Source: Enterobacter sp. R4-368 (GTDB lineage: Bacteria; Pseudomonadota; Gammaproteobacteria; Enterobacterales; Enterobacteriaceae). Taken from it: a stretch of 64,000 nt of DNA. Location: positions 52,008-116,007 of the forward strand of contig NC_021492.1 of the NCBI RefSeq assembly GCF_000410515.1, in the 5' to 3' direction. The notes under the pieces were generated by a model. It had not been told where the DNA came from and did no database searches. It saw nothing but the letters and a program-made list of their open reading frames with translations. Shown here in pieces: positions 1-9,242 of the stretch (positions are counted from its first letter, which is position 1; each line of letters begins with the position of its first letter). A program made the translations under genes and the position numbers.

Positions 1-1
1 T

Positions 2-2917
2 ATTCTGACCCGAATGTGTTTTCTGAACGAACCGGATATTGCGCTCATTAATAAGCACCGACGGCCAGCGAATCGCCTGGGCTTTGCTGTATTACTCTGT
101 TATCTGCGTGGACCCGGATTTATTCCGGACAAAAGCAGTGCTCCTCACAATGGCGTTGTAACCAGGGTTGCTTCCCGACTGAAACTTCAGCCTGATTTAT
201 GGCCGGAATATGCATCCAGAGAGCAAACCCGCTGGGAACATCTGACCGAACTTTATCGCTACCTGGAAATATCCCCGTTCAGCCGGTCAATGCAAAAAGA
301 CTGTATCCGTCATCTGCACCCCGATGCCATGCGAACTGACAAAGGATTTATGCTGGCGGAAGAAATGCTCAGCTGGCTACATAACAATAATGTTATTTTC
401 CCTTCTGTTGAAGTGATCGAACGGACGCTTGCCGAAGTCGTCACGCTCGCTAACAGATCGGTATTTTCGACACTTACCGCGCAACTGGAAAAGCAGCATA
501 AATCAGCACTCGACAGCCTGCTCATATCAGAGGGTGAACAACCTTCCCGTCTGGCATGGCTGCTACAGCCTCCGGGTAAAATAAACGGTAAAAATGTGCT
601 GCAACATATCGACCGGCTTAATTCCATCGCTGCGCTGGGGTTGCCTGATGGTATTGCGCTTTCCGTTCACCAGAACAGGTTGCTTAAACTGGCGCGTGAG
701 GGCCGGAAAATGAGCAGCAGGGACCTGGCAAAATTCACCGATGTCAGACGTTACGCTACGCTGGTTTGTATAATAATAGAGGCCAGGGCCACTCTGACTG
801 ACGAAGTGATTGATCTGCACGAGCGTATCTTGGGTAGTCTGTTCAGCAGGGCAAAACGCACGCAGGCCGAACGGCTCCAGCAAACGGGAAAGCTTATTCA
901 GAGCAAGCTGAAGCAGTACGTTACCGTCGGGCAGGCGTTACTTAACGCCAGAGAATCCGGGGAAGATCCCTGGACTGCAATAGAAGATGTCCTTCCCTGG
1001 CAGGAATTCATCAACAGCGTGGAAGAAACGCGGTTTCTGTCCCGTAAGGGCAATTTCGACCCGCTTCACCTGATCACCGAAAAATACAGTACGCTGCGTA
1101 AATACGCCCCGCGTATGCTGTCAGCATTGCAGTTCATGGCGACACCTGCGGCGCAGACGCTCAGCGATGCGCTGGACACCATCAGGGAAATGTACCGTAA
1201 ACAACTTCGTAAAGTGCCGCTATCGGCGCCAACAGGATTTATCCCTGAAAGCTGGCGAAAACTGGTACTCACGCCTTCAGGAATCGACCGCAAGTACTAC
1301 GAGTTTTGCGTAATGAATGAACTCAAGGGGGCGCTACGTTCCGGTGATATCTGGGTAAAAGGATCGCGCCGCTACAGAAATTTTGATGATTATCTCATCC
1401 CGACTGCTGAGTTTGAGAAATCCCGCCACAATGACCAGTTACAGTTGGCCGTTCAGACCGATTGCCAGGCATATCTTCAGGCCCGTATGACGCTTCTTGC
1501 ATCGCGTCTGGAAGAAGTTAACGCGATGGCGCTTGCCGGTGATTTGCCCGATGTTGATATTTCAGATAAAGGAGTAAAAATCACTCCGCTGGAGAACAGC
1601 GTCCCTTCGGGTGTTTCGCCCTTTGCCGATTTGGTTTATGGCATGCTTCCTCATCCGAAAATTACAGAGATACTGGAAGAAGTGGACAGCTGGACGGGGT
1701 TTACGCGTCACTTCGCGCACCTCAAAAATAATAACGTCAGACCAAAAGACGGAAGACTGTTGCTGACCACCATTCTGGCCGACGGCATCAATCTGGGGCT
1801 GACAAAAATGGCGGAGTCCTGCCCGGGGGCAACAAAATCGTCACTCGAAGGTATTCAGGCATGGTACATCAGAGATGAAACTTATTCAGCGGCACTGGCC
1901 GAGCTGGTCAACGCTCAGAAAGCGCGGCCTCTGGCCGCATTCTGGGGCGACGGGACAACATCATCGTCAGACGGGCAGAACTTTCGGGTAGGCAGTCACG
2001 GACGTTATGCCGGTCAGGTCAATCTTAAATATGGTCAGGAGCCGGGCGTGCAGATTTATACGCATATCTCAGACCAATACAGCCCGTTCTATGCCAAAGT
2101 GATCAGCCGGGTGCGCGACTCAACCCACGTGCTTGATGGCCTGCTGTACCATGAAAGCGATCTGGAAATTACCGAGCATTACACCGATACCGCAGGCTTC
2201 ACTGAACATGTTTTCGCCCTGATGCACCTGCTGGGATTCGCTTTTGCGCCGAGGATCCGGGATCTTCATGACAAGCGGCTGTTTATTCATGGAAAGGCCG
2301 AACGCTATCCGGGGCTTCAGTCCGTCATATCAACAACCAGCCTGAATATCAAAGACATTGAGGCACACTGGGATGAGGTATTGCGCCTGGCAACCTCGAT
2401 TAAGCAGGGGACAGTCACCGCATCGCTGATGATGAAAAAGTTAGCCAGTTACCCAAAACAGAATGGACTTGCCAAAGCGCTGAGAGAGATTGGCCGCATT
2501 GAGCGGACACTATTTATGCTGGACTGGTTCCGTGATCCCGGTCTGCGCCGACGCGTACAGGCGGGGCTGAATAAGGGTGAGGCCCGTAATGCCCTTGCGC
2601 GAGCGGTCTTTATGCACCGTCTGGGTGAAATAAGGGATCGTGGGCTGGAGAATCAGAGTTACCGCGCCAGCGGGCTGACGTTACTGACAGCGGCGATCAC
2701 GTTGTGGAACACGGTATATATAGAAAGAGCTATTGAGTCACTAAAACGAAAAGGTATCCCGATAAATGAGCAACTGGTATCTCATCTTTCTCCCCTGGGC
2801 TGGGAACATATCAATCTGAGTGGAGATTACGTCTGGCGTAATAATTTTAAGCTGGGATCCGGAAAATACCGCTCATTACGCACAGTCGACACCACATTGT
2901 ACAAAAAACAGTCTTAG
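2..2917 (+). CDS. tnpA: Tn3-family transposase, 5' end outside window
   Basis: Catalyses replicative transposition of a Tn3-family element. The frame is open from base 2, and the residues just before the first visible ATG (position 14) already match the family, so the true start lies upstream; about 30 N-terminal residues are missing compared with the usual length near 1000. The early HRRPANRLGFA-type motif, the central FWGDGTTSSSDGQ segment with the first catalytic Asp, the LDGLL segment with the second, and a C-terminal region rich in acidic and basic residues that should carry the Glu are visible. The stop codon overlaps the terminal inverted repeat at 2913-2950, as is usual when tnpA runs to the transposon end. 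No resolvase is in the window. Family assignment is secure; the exact element is not named. Confidence 0.93.
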   Translation: MLTRMCFLNEPDIALINKHRRPANRLGFAVLLCYLRGPGFIPDKSSAPHNGVVTRVASRLKLQPDLWPEYASREQTRWEHLTELYRYLEISPFSRSMQKDCIRHLHPDAMRTDKGFMLAEEMLSWLHNNNVIFPSVEVIERTLAEVVTLANRSVFSTLTAQLEKQHKSALDSLLISEGEQPSRLAWLLQPPGKINGKNVLQHIDRLNSIAALGLPDGIALSVHQNRLLKLAREGRKMSSRDLAKFTDVRRYATLVCIIIEARATLTDEVIDLHERILGSLFSRAKRTQAERLQQTGKLIQSKLKQYVTVGQALLNARESGEDPWTAIEDVLPWQEFINSVEETRFLSRKGNFDPLHLITEKYSTLRKYAPRMLSALQFMATPAAQTLSDALDTIREMYRKQLRKVPLSAPTGFIPESWRKLVLTPSGIDRKYYEFCVMNELKGALRSGDIWVKGSRRYRNFDDYLIPTAEFEKSRHNDQLQLAVQTDCQAYLQARMTLLASRLEEVNAMALAGDLPDVDISDKGVKITPLENSVPSGVSPFADLVYGMLPHPKITEILEEVDSWTGFTRHFAHLKNNNVRPKDGRLLLTTILADGINLGLTKMAESCPGATKSSLEGIQAWYIRDETYSAALAELVNAQKARPLAAFWGDGTTSSSDGQNFRVGSHGRYAGQVNLKYGQEPGVQIYTHISDQYSPFYAKVISRVRDSTHVLDGLLYHESDLEITEHYTDTAGFTEHVFALMHLLGFAFAPRIRDLHDKRLFIHGKAERYPGLQSVISTTSLNIKDIEAHWDEVLRLATSIKQGTVTASLMMKKLASYPKQNGLAKALREIGRIERTLFMLDWFRDPGLRRRVQAGLNKGEARNALARAVFMHRLGEIRDRGLENQSYRASGLTLLTAAITLWNTVYIERAIESLKRKGIPINEQLVSHLSPLGWEHINLSGDYVWRNNFKLGSGKYRSLRTVDTTLYKKQS

Positions 2918-2950
2918 CGTGGGATAATTTCCGTTTTCCAAGCGGACCCC
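2913..2950. repeat. 38-bp terminal inverted repeat of the Tn3-family transposon
   Basis: Read on the - strand this begins GGGGTCCGCTTGGAAAACGG and ends ACGCTAAG. Length 38, the GGGG start and the ACGCTAAG-like inner end are all hallmarks of Tn3-family ends. It starts inside the tnpA stop and finishes where IS3-type coding sequence begins, so it marks the right boundary of the transposon. The matching left end lies outside the window. Confidence 0.88.
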
Positions 2951-3272
2951 ATAGCGATCAGGGCAGCCAGTACGGCAGCGACGACTGGCAGCGCTTCTGC
3001 CGGGCCAATAACCTGGCCCCGAGCATGAGCCGGCGTGGCAACTGCTGGGATAATGCGGTAGCGGAGTCGTTCTTCAGTTCGCTGAAAAAAGAACGGATCA
3101 GAAAGCGCATCTATAAAACCCGGGATCTGGCCCGGGCCGATATCTTCGATTACATTGAAGTGTTCTACAACCGGGCCCGGCGCCACAGCCATCTCGGCGG
3201 CGTCAGTCCGGAGGACTTTGAACAGGCCTCGTCGTGAGGACAGAACTTGTCTACTGTCGTGGGGTCAGTCCA
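2951..3272 (+). pseudogene. IS3-family transposase (orfB) 3' remnant with right end
   Basis: The frame reads HSDQGSQYGSDDW and then the conserved GNCWDNAVAESFFSSLKKE, which carries the last catalytic Glu of the IS3-family DDE integrase, followed by YNRARRHSHLGG; it stops at 3237. Everything upstream of the SDQG motif is missing because the Tn3 end at 2950 cuts in. The terminal GGGGTCAGTCCA at 3261-3272 looks like the IS right inverted repeat. This is a dead fragment created by the transposon insertion or a later deletion. Confidence 0.85.
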
Positions 3273-3340
3273 GAGAAAAGTAAGGGGGGCCGCGCTACGA
3301 GCAACTGGTTGACGTATTCTAGGCCCGCTTTAAATACCAT

Positions 3341-4894
3341 TTAATTTTTTACAGATTGATTGCAATAGGGATGTGTCAGCATACAATTTTGGGAGGATCC
3401 TTTACCTCCATCACGAACCCTTTTAATATGATCATATGACAATGACTTTGCACTATCAATATACCCTCCGCAGATATTACATTTAACGCCAGCCTTTAGC
3501 GCACTGGAAATAAAAACCTGACTTTTAACATCATCATTAAAATCTATACTACCAGTAGCTCTCTCTCCTTTGAATATCCCGCCAGTCAATCCACCGTAGG
3601 TTATGATATCCGATTCAGAAACATTTTTCTTACCAGAAAGTAAATCAGCGATTATTTTTTCAAGAATATCCATGTAGGCATATGCTCTTTTTTTGCTCAT
3701 ATGTTTCTGGATAATTAGTGCTATAATTTCTTTTCTTTTTATCAAAATGGATTCTAAAGCGCCTCTTATTGACGTGAAATTTTTAAAAAACGTTTTATTG
3801 TTATTTTGTATATTTTTTGATATTAAAAATGCCGTGCCTAAAAACATAGGACTGGAATGCCTTCCACTTGGTCCGTAAAAATAAACAGCAGGATGTAAAC
3901 CCAAACTACCTTTGTCATTACCTGTGATTCTGTTCGCTAAGTTAATGGCTTTCTTTAGGCATTTAAGCGTTTCTTTACCATCGTTATCATCGTGGATGGC
4001 TAACTTACTATCAAACCCATAAGTTGCTGCGGTAATAAAATCGATAAGTAACTGTATTGCGACACGTACACCTCGGGAACCACCTAAGGGAAGTTCAAGC
4101 GTCTTTATTGGCGCTTTTACATCCGGGTCGAAAATAATTGAGTTTAATCTTTGTGCCTCTTCCTCAATGGCTTTCGCTACAAGCGGCTCAAATTTAGACC
4201 AATACTTATGCCCGTGACCGGCACGGATAACTGCCCGGGCGGCTATGGCTGTCGGCTTATGTCTATTTTTTAACAGGAACTCCTCAACTTCGTCTAAAGG
4301 TGTGCCTTTCATGTTTATATTAAAAAAAGATCCTTCTGCTTTATCAGCATCACCATTTACCCACTGAATAGTTAGCGCTTGCGTCAGGATTTTTGAAAGC
4401 CTTCTATTTTCTTCAGCACTTATTTTGCCTTGTAATCCTGATATTTTTTCTCTGATATCACGCCATGAACCAACTTTGGCATTAACTAAATCTCTGGTTT
4501 TAGTTGCCGCAGCCATCTGTTCTTTCGAGATTTTATAATTAAAGAACTTCTGAGATATATCACCGTCACCATAATCATCTAATACCCATGCCCTCAATGC
4601 ACTCAATCGATGACCACCATCAATTACAAAAATGAAAGAACCTTTCCATAAAATAACTGAAGGAATCAAATCTCCTGTTGTATAACTTTCCAGAAGGGAA
4701 GCTACCTGCTGAGGAGACCAGTGATTGGTTTCTCGTTGAAAATCTGGTTTTTTAATAATATTCGCATAAAGGTCAAAATCTTTTACAGAAAAGCTTCTAA
4801 TCGAGTCTGACGAAAACCCCTCGTCCGATTCAGTTGCAAAATCTTCTCTTAGAATCATAGCATCTAGATTTACTAAATTTGATTTACTCGCCAT
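3341..4894 (-). CDS. DUF262 (ParB-like) plus HNH nuclease domain protein
   Basis: A 517-residue protein with two recognisable parts. The N-terminal DUF262-type fold shows FQRE near residue 52 and VIDGGHRLSALRAW around 90-103, corresponding to the family's qR...W and DGxxR signatures. The last about 45 residues form an HNH zinc nuclease: CNICGG, then YDHI, a GG, and a closing CN. DUF262-HNH proteins include GmrSD-type and other defence nucleases that use NTP to cut foreign DNA; the specific target here is unknown. The ribosome site GGAG lies 7 bases before the ATG. The gene is AT-rich next to its neighbours, which suggests recent acquisition. The nearby HNH gene at 5175-6686 is a possible partner. 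Confidence 0.75.
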   Translation of the reverse strand: MASKSNLVNLDAMILREDFATESDEGFSSDSIRSFSVKDFDLYANIIKKPDFQRETNHWSPQQVASLLESYTTGDLIPSVILWKGSFIFVIDGGHRLSALRAWVLDDYGDGDISQKFFNYKISKEQMAAATKTRDLVNAKVGSWRDIREKISGLQGKISAEENRRLSKILTQALTIQWVNGDADKAEGSFFNINMKGTPLDEVEEFLLKNRHKPTAIAARAVIRAGHGHKYWSKFEPLVAKAIEEEAQRLNSIIFDPDVKAPIKTLELPLGGSRGVRVAIQLLIDFITAATYGFDSKLAIHDDNDGKETLKCLKKAINLANRITGNDKGSLGLHPAVYFYGPSGRHSSPMFLGTAFLISKNIQNNNKTFFKNFTSIRGALESILIKRKEIIALIIQKHMSKKRAYAYMDILEKIIADLLSGKKNVSESDIITYGGLTGGIFKGERATGSIDFNDDVKSQVFISSALKAGVKCNICGGYIDSAKSLSYDHIKRVRDGGKGSSQNCMLTHPYCNQSVKN

Positions 4895-5115
4895 TCCAGC
4901 TCTCCATTCAAATTTAATCTTAGTGAACTTTTTATATGCCTAATACATCATTAACAGTTTGCTTATGGCATTTTTGATGATTTATCCATTGATTGGAAGA
5001 GATAATGTTAAAAAGATGAAAAAAATTAATAATACGCTACTTAAAAGCCTAAGTAGCTTGATGCTGTAGTGAAGCGCCTGGAGCAGGCAGTGCTGCGCAT
5101 CGTGCTCCTGCCCAT

Positions 5116-5146
5116 CAGGGGCTCCGTTTGGAAAACGGAGCCCCTG
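5116..5146. other. Perfect 14-bp inverted repeat (strong hairpin)
   Basis: CAGGGGCTCCGTTT and its exact complement are separated by three bases. It lies just downstream of the HNH gene that ends at 5175 and could stop its transcript, but neither side has a T-run, so a standard intrinsic terminator is not supported. The stretch 4895-5174 around it has no convincing gene. A second imperfect hairpin (GGAGCA...TGCTCC) lies just to the left. Confidence 0.5.
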
Positions 5147-5174
5147 TAATTGAGAGGAATAAAACATGCATGGC

Positions 5175-6686
5175 TTATCCCCTCAAATTTCCTGAGCTAT
5201 CGTGCTCACCTAATACTTGTATAAGTGGGGATAATACCATCTTACCCACAACATAAAGTCCGGGTCCTTTGCCCATGAGTTCAGCAATCCGTTCTTCATT
5301 TAATACGCCTGCGGCGCTGTCCTGTTCCATTTGAGTTAATAATGCCGCATGAGCCAATGATAAAAATGCTTCAGCAAGAGGCGTTAACCCGCTTGCTGAA
5401 TGAACGTCGGAGGCAATCATCTGATCCAGGAGCGGGGCAATACTCTCTTGACCATCATTTACCATTTTTGTCTTTAACCCCCCAATGACGGAAATTACAA
5501 GACGCCAGATAGCTTGTTTTTGTCGGGAGAGCACTTCATCTATTAAATTTCGGGCTTCAAATTTCGACATAGTTGAGCATCGAGCAAGATCTGCGTTTAT
5601 AGAACGTGAAAGCTTACGAAGTTGGTGTTCTTCAAGACGTTGAAAAAGGTTATCGAACAATAGCTTCTGTTTACCGGATGAAATCGCCTCCTCCAGCTTT
5701 TCGGTCGGATTATCAGGCACAAATACGCGCCCTGACGCGGAATAAACTATACTTTTTACGCAGTCATGAGGTGTATGCTCTGCGAGTGGATTAATATCGA
5801 AACTCACTTCTTGTGTTAAGGAACCTTTAGGTGCTGTGCCAAAGCACACAGAAAACATCAAAACAGAAAAAAGTGATACCCGGCCATAAATTTGGCCATC
5901 TGTACTATCAACACCGACAGTGACTCTGTGGCCAAATTCGAAGTGATTAGGCCGGTCATCTGCAGTCGGGGTAAAGTCCCACCAAACTGGTTCTTTTCCT
6001 TCAAATGCCTTCAGTGCCGCGTCAAGATCATGACGTGCCTGAATCAGCTTTTCACTCTCGTTTGGCTGTGGCTCTCCGCCACCAAGAGTCGCTATCCTCG
6101 CGATAGCTTGTGTATAGTGGATAAAGTCAGAAAGGGATTTTGTTCGTGCAATATCTGGAAACTCCTGAGCAAAATATGTCTGCGCAATATATGCAATCGC
6201 CCCCAAACCACATGCCCCACCAAAAGACCTGTGATGGGAGAGTTCATCAATGATGTAGGGAATCTCGGTTGGCCTGGATAAGGGTTGAAATTGACATCCA
6301 CTGGCCTCCTGCTCAGTGATGTATCTTTTAGCCGATTGCCTGTCTGGAAATACCATCAGGGTCTCTTCGTATTCCCCTGCATGTCTCCTCGAAATTATTC
6401 TTGGCTCTGTGAATCTTACATCTTCAGACGTGAAGGATACTGTCTCTCCTGTGAGACTATGAACGGCATATGCAGCTTTGGGCCGTTTTGAGTGATCTGG
6501 CTTGACACCAAGATACGCATTTATAAAATCAAGTTGTCCGGCAATCTCGCTGACCAGATCAGAATAGCTGTTGTCATGGCTGCTACAATATATTCCTCTG
6601 TTAACTCTTCTGCCTCCAAGGGCGGCAGGAAAAACATGCTCTCCTGAACCAGCAGCTTTACCACATATAATGCATGTTTTTAACAT
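5175..6686 (-). CDS. HNH_5-like zinc/nuclease domain protein, function unknown
   Basis: A 503-residue protein. I chose the ATG at 6686 because AGGAGG lies 4 bases upstream and the zinc-binding region starts at once: CIICG (residues 4-8), then GEHVFPAALGG, then IYCSSHDN. This C-x2-C...EH.P..LGG...C..H.N order is the layout of HNH_5-type domains. The rest, about 450 residues, is not a family I recognise; no membrane segment is evident. It is co-oriented with the DUF262-HNH gene, 280 bases apart, in the same AT-rich block. A nuclease role is inferred from the motif only. The longer upstream frame (to 6794) lacks a ribosome site. Confidence 0.6.
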   Translation of the reverse strand: MLKTCIICGKAAGSGEHVFPAALGGRRVNRGIYCSSHDNSYSDLVSEIAGQLDFINAYLGVKPDHSKRPKAAYAVHSLTGETVSFTSEDVRFTEPRIISRRHAGEYEETLMVFPDRQSAKRYITEQEASGCQFQPLSRPTEIPYIIDELSHHRSFGGACGLGAIAYIAQTYFAQEFPDIARTKSLSDFIHYTQAIARIATLGGGEPQPNESEKLIQARHDLDAALKAFEGKEPVWWDFTPTADDRPNHFEFGHRVTVGVDSTDGQIYGRVSLFSVLMFSVCFGTAPKGSLTQEVSFDINPLAEHTPHDCVKSIVYSASGRVFVPDNPTEKLEEAISSGKQKLLFDNLFQRLEEHQLRKLSRSINADLARCSTMSKFEARNLIDEVLSRQKQAIWRLVISVIGGLKTKMVNDGQESIAPLLDQMIASDVHSASGLTPLAEAFLSLAHAALLTQMEQDSAAGVLNEERIAELMGKGPGLYVVGKMVLSPLIQVLGEHDSSGNLRG

Positions 6687-7038
6687 TGTTCCTCCTGATA
6701 GGTTCTGGCTCTGCATGTCAGTAAAAAAGATCCAACGATACGGATTAAAAATATTGAGAAAGACGTTAGTCACAAAGTATGGAAAAGTGCTCAATAAATT
6801 TATTCCGACCAGGCTGATTAAAAATAATTATACTGGTAGTAACCCGTAAGGTGCTTATTACATTGTTCCCGAGAAGATTTCTATCATACTTAAATAACAT
6901 ATAAAGAGAAAATGCTTTTACTTTCCTCTATCGTTTGAGTTTTCTCGGATTTATTAACAATAAGGAAAAAGTCAAAAACAGCATATCGAATTATACTGTT
7001 AAACGGTATCTAACTCAGGACAGGGTAAAGGTGTCATT

Positions 7039-7719
7039 ATGTGTGGCCGTTTTGCGCAGTACAGCAGCAGGGATGACTACCTGCAGGCGCTGGAAATCAG
7101 TGGGGAGACTGTTCCATATGATCCTCAACCTCTGGAACGCTACAACGTGGCGCCGGGCACCCGTGTTCTTATACTGAGTGAACGCGACGGGAACTGTGCG
7201 CTTGATCCGGTTATTTGGGGCTACATTCCGGAATGGTGGACAAAAGCCCCGATGATAAATGCCCGCAGTGAAACCGCCGCTACCGGAAAAATGTTCAGCA
7301 AGCTCTGGCGCACCGGTCGCGCTATTGTTCCTGCAGACGGCTGGTTTGAATGGAAAAAATCCGGCTCCCGCAAACAGCCGTTTTTCATCTACCGTTCAGA
7401 CGGACGCCCTTTGTTTATGGCCGCGATTGGACACGCGCCCTTTGATACTGACCACGGGCAGGAAGGTTTTGTTATTGTGACGGCCTCAAGTAATCAGGGC
7501 TTGATTGATATTCATGACCGTCGGCCGCTGGTATTTGATACTGAGTCCGCCCTCAGATGGATAAATGAAAAAACCAGCCCGGAAGAAGCAGCAGATCTTG
7601 CCGAAAAACATGCGCTACCGGAAAGCGATTTCAGCTGGCATCCGGTTTCCGCTAAAGTTGGTAGCCCTCATAACCAAGGCAACGAAATTATAAATAAAAT
7701 TGATGAACCACTGGCCTGA
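7039..7719 (+). CDS. SRAP-family (YedK/HMCES-like) abasic-site protein
   Basis: SRAP proteins form a covalent thiazolidine link between Cys2 and abasic sites in single-stranded DNA and shield them. The 226-residue product starts MCGRFAQ, so Cys2 is available after Met removal, and the other active-site residues are in place: Asn74 in INARSE, Glu104 in WFEWK and His159 in IHDRRP. Length fits the family. AAGG lies 8 bases before the ATG. It stands alone, between an HNH gene on the other strand and traX. Plasmid copies may protect single-stranded DNA after transfer or during SOS; I found no good LexA box upstream. Confidence 0.93.
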   Translation: MCGRFAQYSSRDDYLQALEISGETVPYDPQPLERYNVAPGTRVLILSERDGNCALDPVIWGYIPEWWTKAPMINARSETAATGKMFSKLWRTGRAIVPADGWFEWKKSGSRKQPFFIYRSDGRPLFMAAIGHAPFDTDHGQEGFVIVTASSNQGLIDIHDRRPLVFDTESALRWINEKTSPEEAADLAEKHALPESDFSWHPVSAKVGSPHNQGNEIINKIDEPLA

Positions 7720-8099
7720 AATACAGTTTATTTGCTGATTATTTTATTGCCGAATTTTTTAATTTTGATAGCTGTTCTGCCAGGTAAATATATTTATTTG
7801 GGTGTGAAATCAGTTTAAAATTATCTATGCGGGCGCTAAACTTTTTAAGTTAAATGCCGAATAATAATATTATTAACTCAGATATTATTAGCGCATGAAC
7901 AGTTTCTTTCTTTTCAGCACCGCACTGTCAGATAAAGATAAAAATTCTGCCATGTTAATTATCCGGGATAAAACAGAATCCGTGGCGAGAAAGATTTTGC
8001 AGAAAGCCGGCGTCAGTGTGCCGCCTTACAGCGGCCGGATTTTCTGGCAGTGGACGCAGGATTATATTTTACGGGCGTGCCGGACTGAAAAGGACATAA
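7720..8099. other. Gene-poor AT-rich spacer before traX
   Basis: No secure gene. The left part is very AT-rich. From about 7895 a frame gives a protein-like stretch (SVARKILQKAGVSVPPYSGR, then FWQWTQDYILRAC) that continues out of frame across traX, so it is more likely the decayed end of another gene than a real start. There is no ribosome site at its ATG. Confidence 0.35.
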
Positions 8100-8882
8100 A
8101 TGACACAGTTTCTCAGCGTAACAATGAACGGACTGACGTCCAGAATACACCACTGGCTGGCCATCAGTCCGGGTGCGGCCGACCGGCTCAAACTGACGGC
8201 GCTGGCTGCCATGCTGGCGGACCATATCAATACTCTTCTACTGACGCCGGCGCGACCGGAGCTCTATGCGCTGGGGAGAATGGCGTTTCCGCTGTTCGTC
8301 CTGATATGGGCACGCAATGTGATGCTCCGGCCGGAGCGCCTGCAGTTAAGGGCAAACCGGATGTGGCTCTGGGCTGTGGTCACCCAGCCTGCATTCAGTC
8401 TGGCGTTCCGGGGGCACGACCCGTGGTACGCCCTGAACATTCTGTTCGTCTTCGCCAGCGTCACGCAGCTGCTTGCCTGGCATCACCGGTACCGTCTGGC
8501 TGGCATGGCGGGCGGCGTGTTATTGCTTGTCCTGATGGCGTGTCCACTGTCTGTCGCAAGCTACGGCGTGCCGGGGCTGGTTCTGGCCCTGTCGCTGGCC
8601 ATCTTCCTGCACAACTCCTCATTCCGGCAGCGCCAGACGGCCGGAGCCGCCGCCTTCATTGCGCTGCTTGCACTGAACAGTCAGCATTTACAGGAGATAC
8701 CGGTTACGGTGGTTGTGCTGGCTATTCTTCCCACCGTTCTGCTGCCGGCAGCGGCAGTCTGTGCCGCCACCTCACTGGCTGCAGGAAGGGAAAACCGGTT
8801 TATGCCGGCGTCATTCTTTTATCTGGCCTATGTCGGCCATCTGCTGGTCATCGGGCTGGTCAGGCTGCCGGGGCTGGGTTGA
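8100..8882 (+). CDS. traX: TraX, F-pilin N-acetylase
   Basis: In F, TraX is an inner-membrane protein that acetylates the N-terminus of pilin. The 260-residue product is hydrophobic throughout with about eight membrane segments and keeps the family pattern: an early LKLTALAAMLADHIN, GRMAFPLFVLIWA, then WYALNILF and a late FFYLAYVGHLLVIG. AAAAGGAC lies just upstream of the ATG. In F it directly follows traI on the same strand; here it is on the opposite strand, 6 kb beyond traI with the replicon in between, so the tra end has been rearranged. A long overlapping frame (7895-9097) is a shadow. Confidence 0.88.
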   Translation: MTQFLSVTMNGLTSRIHHWLAISPGAADRLKLTALAAMLADHINTLLLTPARPELYALGRMAFPLFVLIWARNVMLRPERLQLRANRMWLWAVVTQPAFSLAFRGHDPWYALNILFVFASVTQLLAWHHRYRLAGMAGGVLLLVLMACPLSVASYGVPGLVLALSLAIFLHNSSFRQRQTAGAAAFIALLALNSQHLQEIPVTVVVLAILPTVLLPAAAVCAATSLAAGRENRFMPASFFYLAYVGHLLVIGLVRLPGLG

Positions 8883-8893
8883 GCGGCGGTGGT

Positions 8894-9070
8894 TTATTTC
8901 CTCGATGCCAGCCAGATAATGGCTACGGCAAATACGGCGGTAACACCCCAGGCATAGTCCGGCCAGTATTTTCCACCCAGTGCGGCAACACTCACGATGA
9001 GTACGGCACAAATAACAATGCTGGCAAGAAGACGAAGCTGCCAGCGCAGCCACCGGGCAGGGAAACTCAT
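8894..9070 (-). CDS. Small two-helix membrane protein, unknown
   Basis: A 58-residue ORF. It starts MSFPARWLRWQLRLL, has two hydrophobic stretches (LLASIVICAVLIVSVAAL, then WGVTAVFAVAIIWLA) and ends SRK. GGAG lies 8 bases before the ATG. It is convergent with traX, ending 11 bases past the traX stop. The basic N-terminus and two helices suggest an inner-membrane protein. No family is recognised, and it may be cargo unrelated to transfer. Confidence 0.6.
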   Translation of the reverse strand: MSFPARWLRWQLRLLASIVICAVLIVSVAALGGKYWPDYAWGVTAVFAVAIIWLASRK

Positions 9071-9242
9071 AAAACAATCTCCAAAATGACATTCTGAATT
9101 AAGTCATCAGGGAACACTGAAAGTTCCATAATGAGTGAGTTTCAGTGCATAGCGTATATTCAGATGTTATCGGGTATCTGTCACACCTGAAATGTATGTG
9201 CTACCGTATATTTTCTGGTGTACTACGATTCGAGGGAAGGAA

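Noticed and set aside
5116..5146. Rho-independent terminator for the HNH gene
   Set aside because: The stem is perfect but neither flank has a T-run; kept as an inverted repeat only.
6950..7038. LexA box upstream of the SRAP gene
   Set aside because: CTGTTAAACGGTATC near 6998 resembles half of a LexA site, but the second half does not match CTGT-N8-ACAG, so SOS control is not supported.
7895..9097. 400-codon rightward ORF over traX
   Set aside because: TraX in another frame has clear family motifs and a ribosome site. The long frame turns into Gly/Ala/Pro/Arg-rich shadow sequence over traX; only its first 60 codons look protein-like and they lack a start signal.
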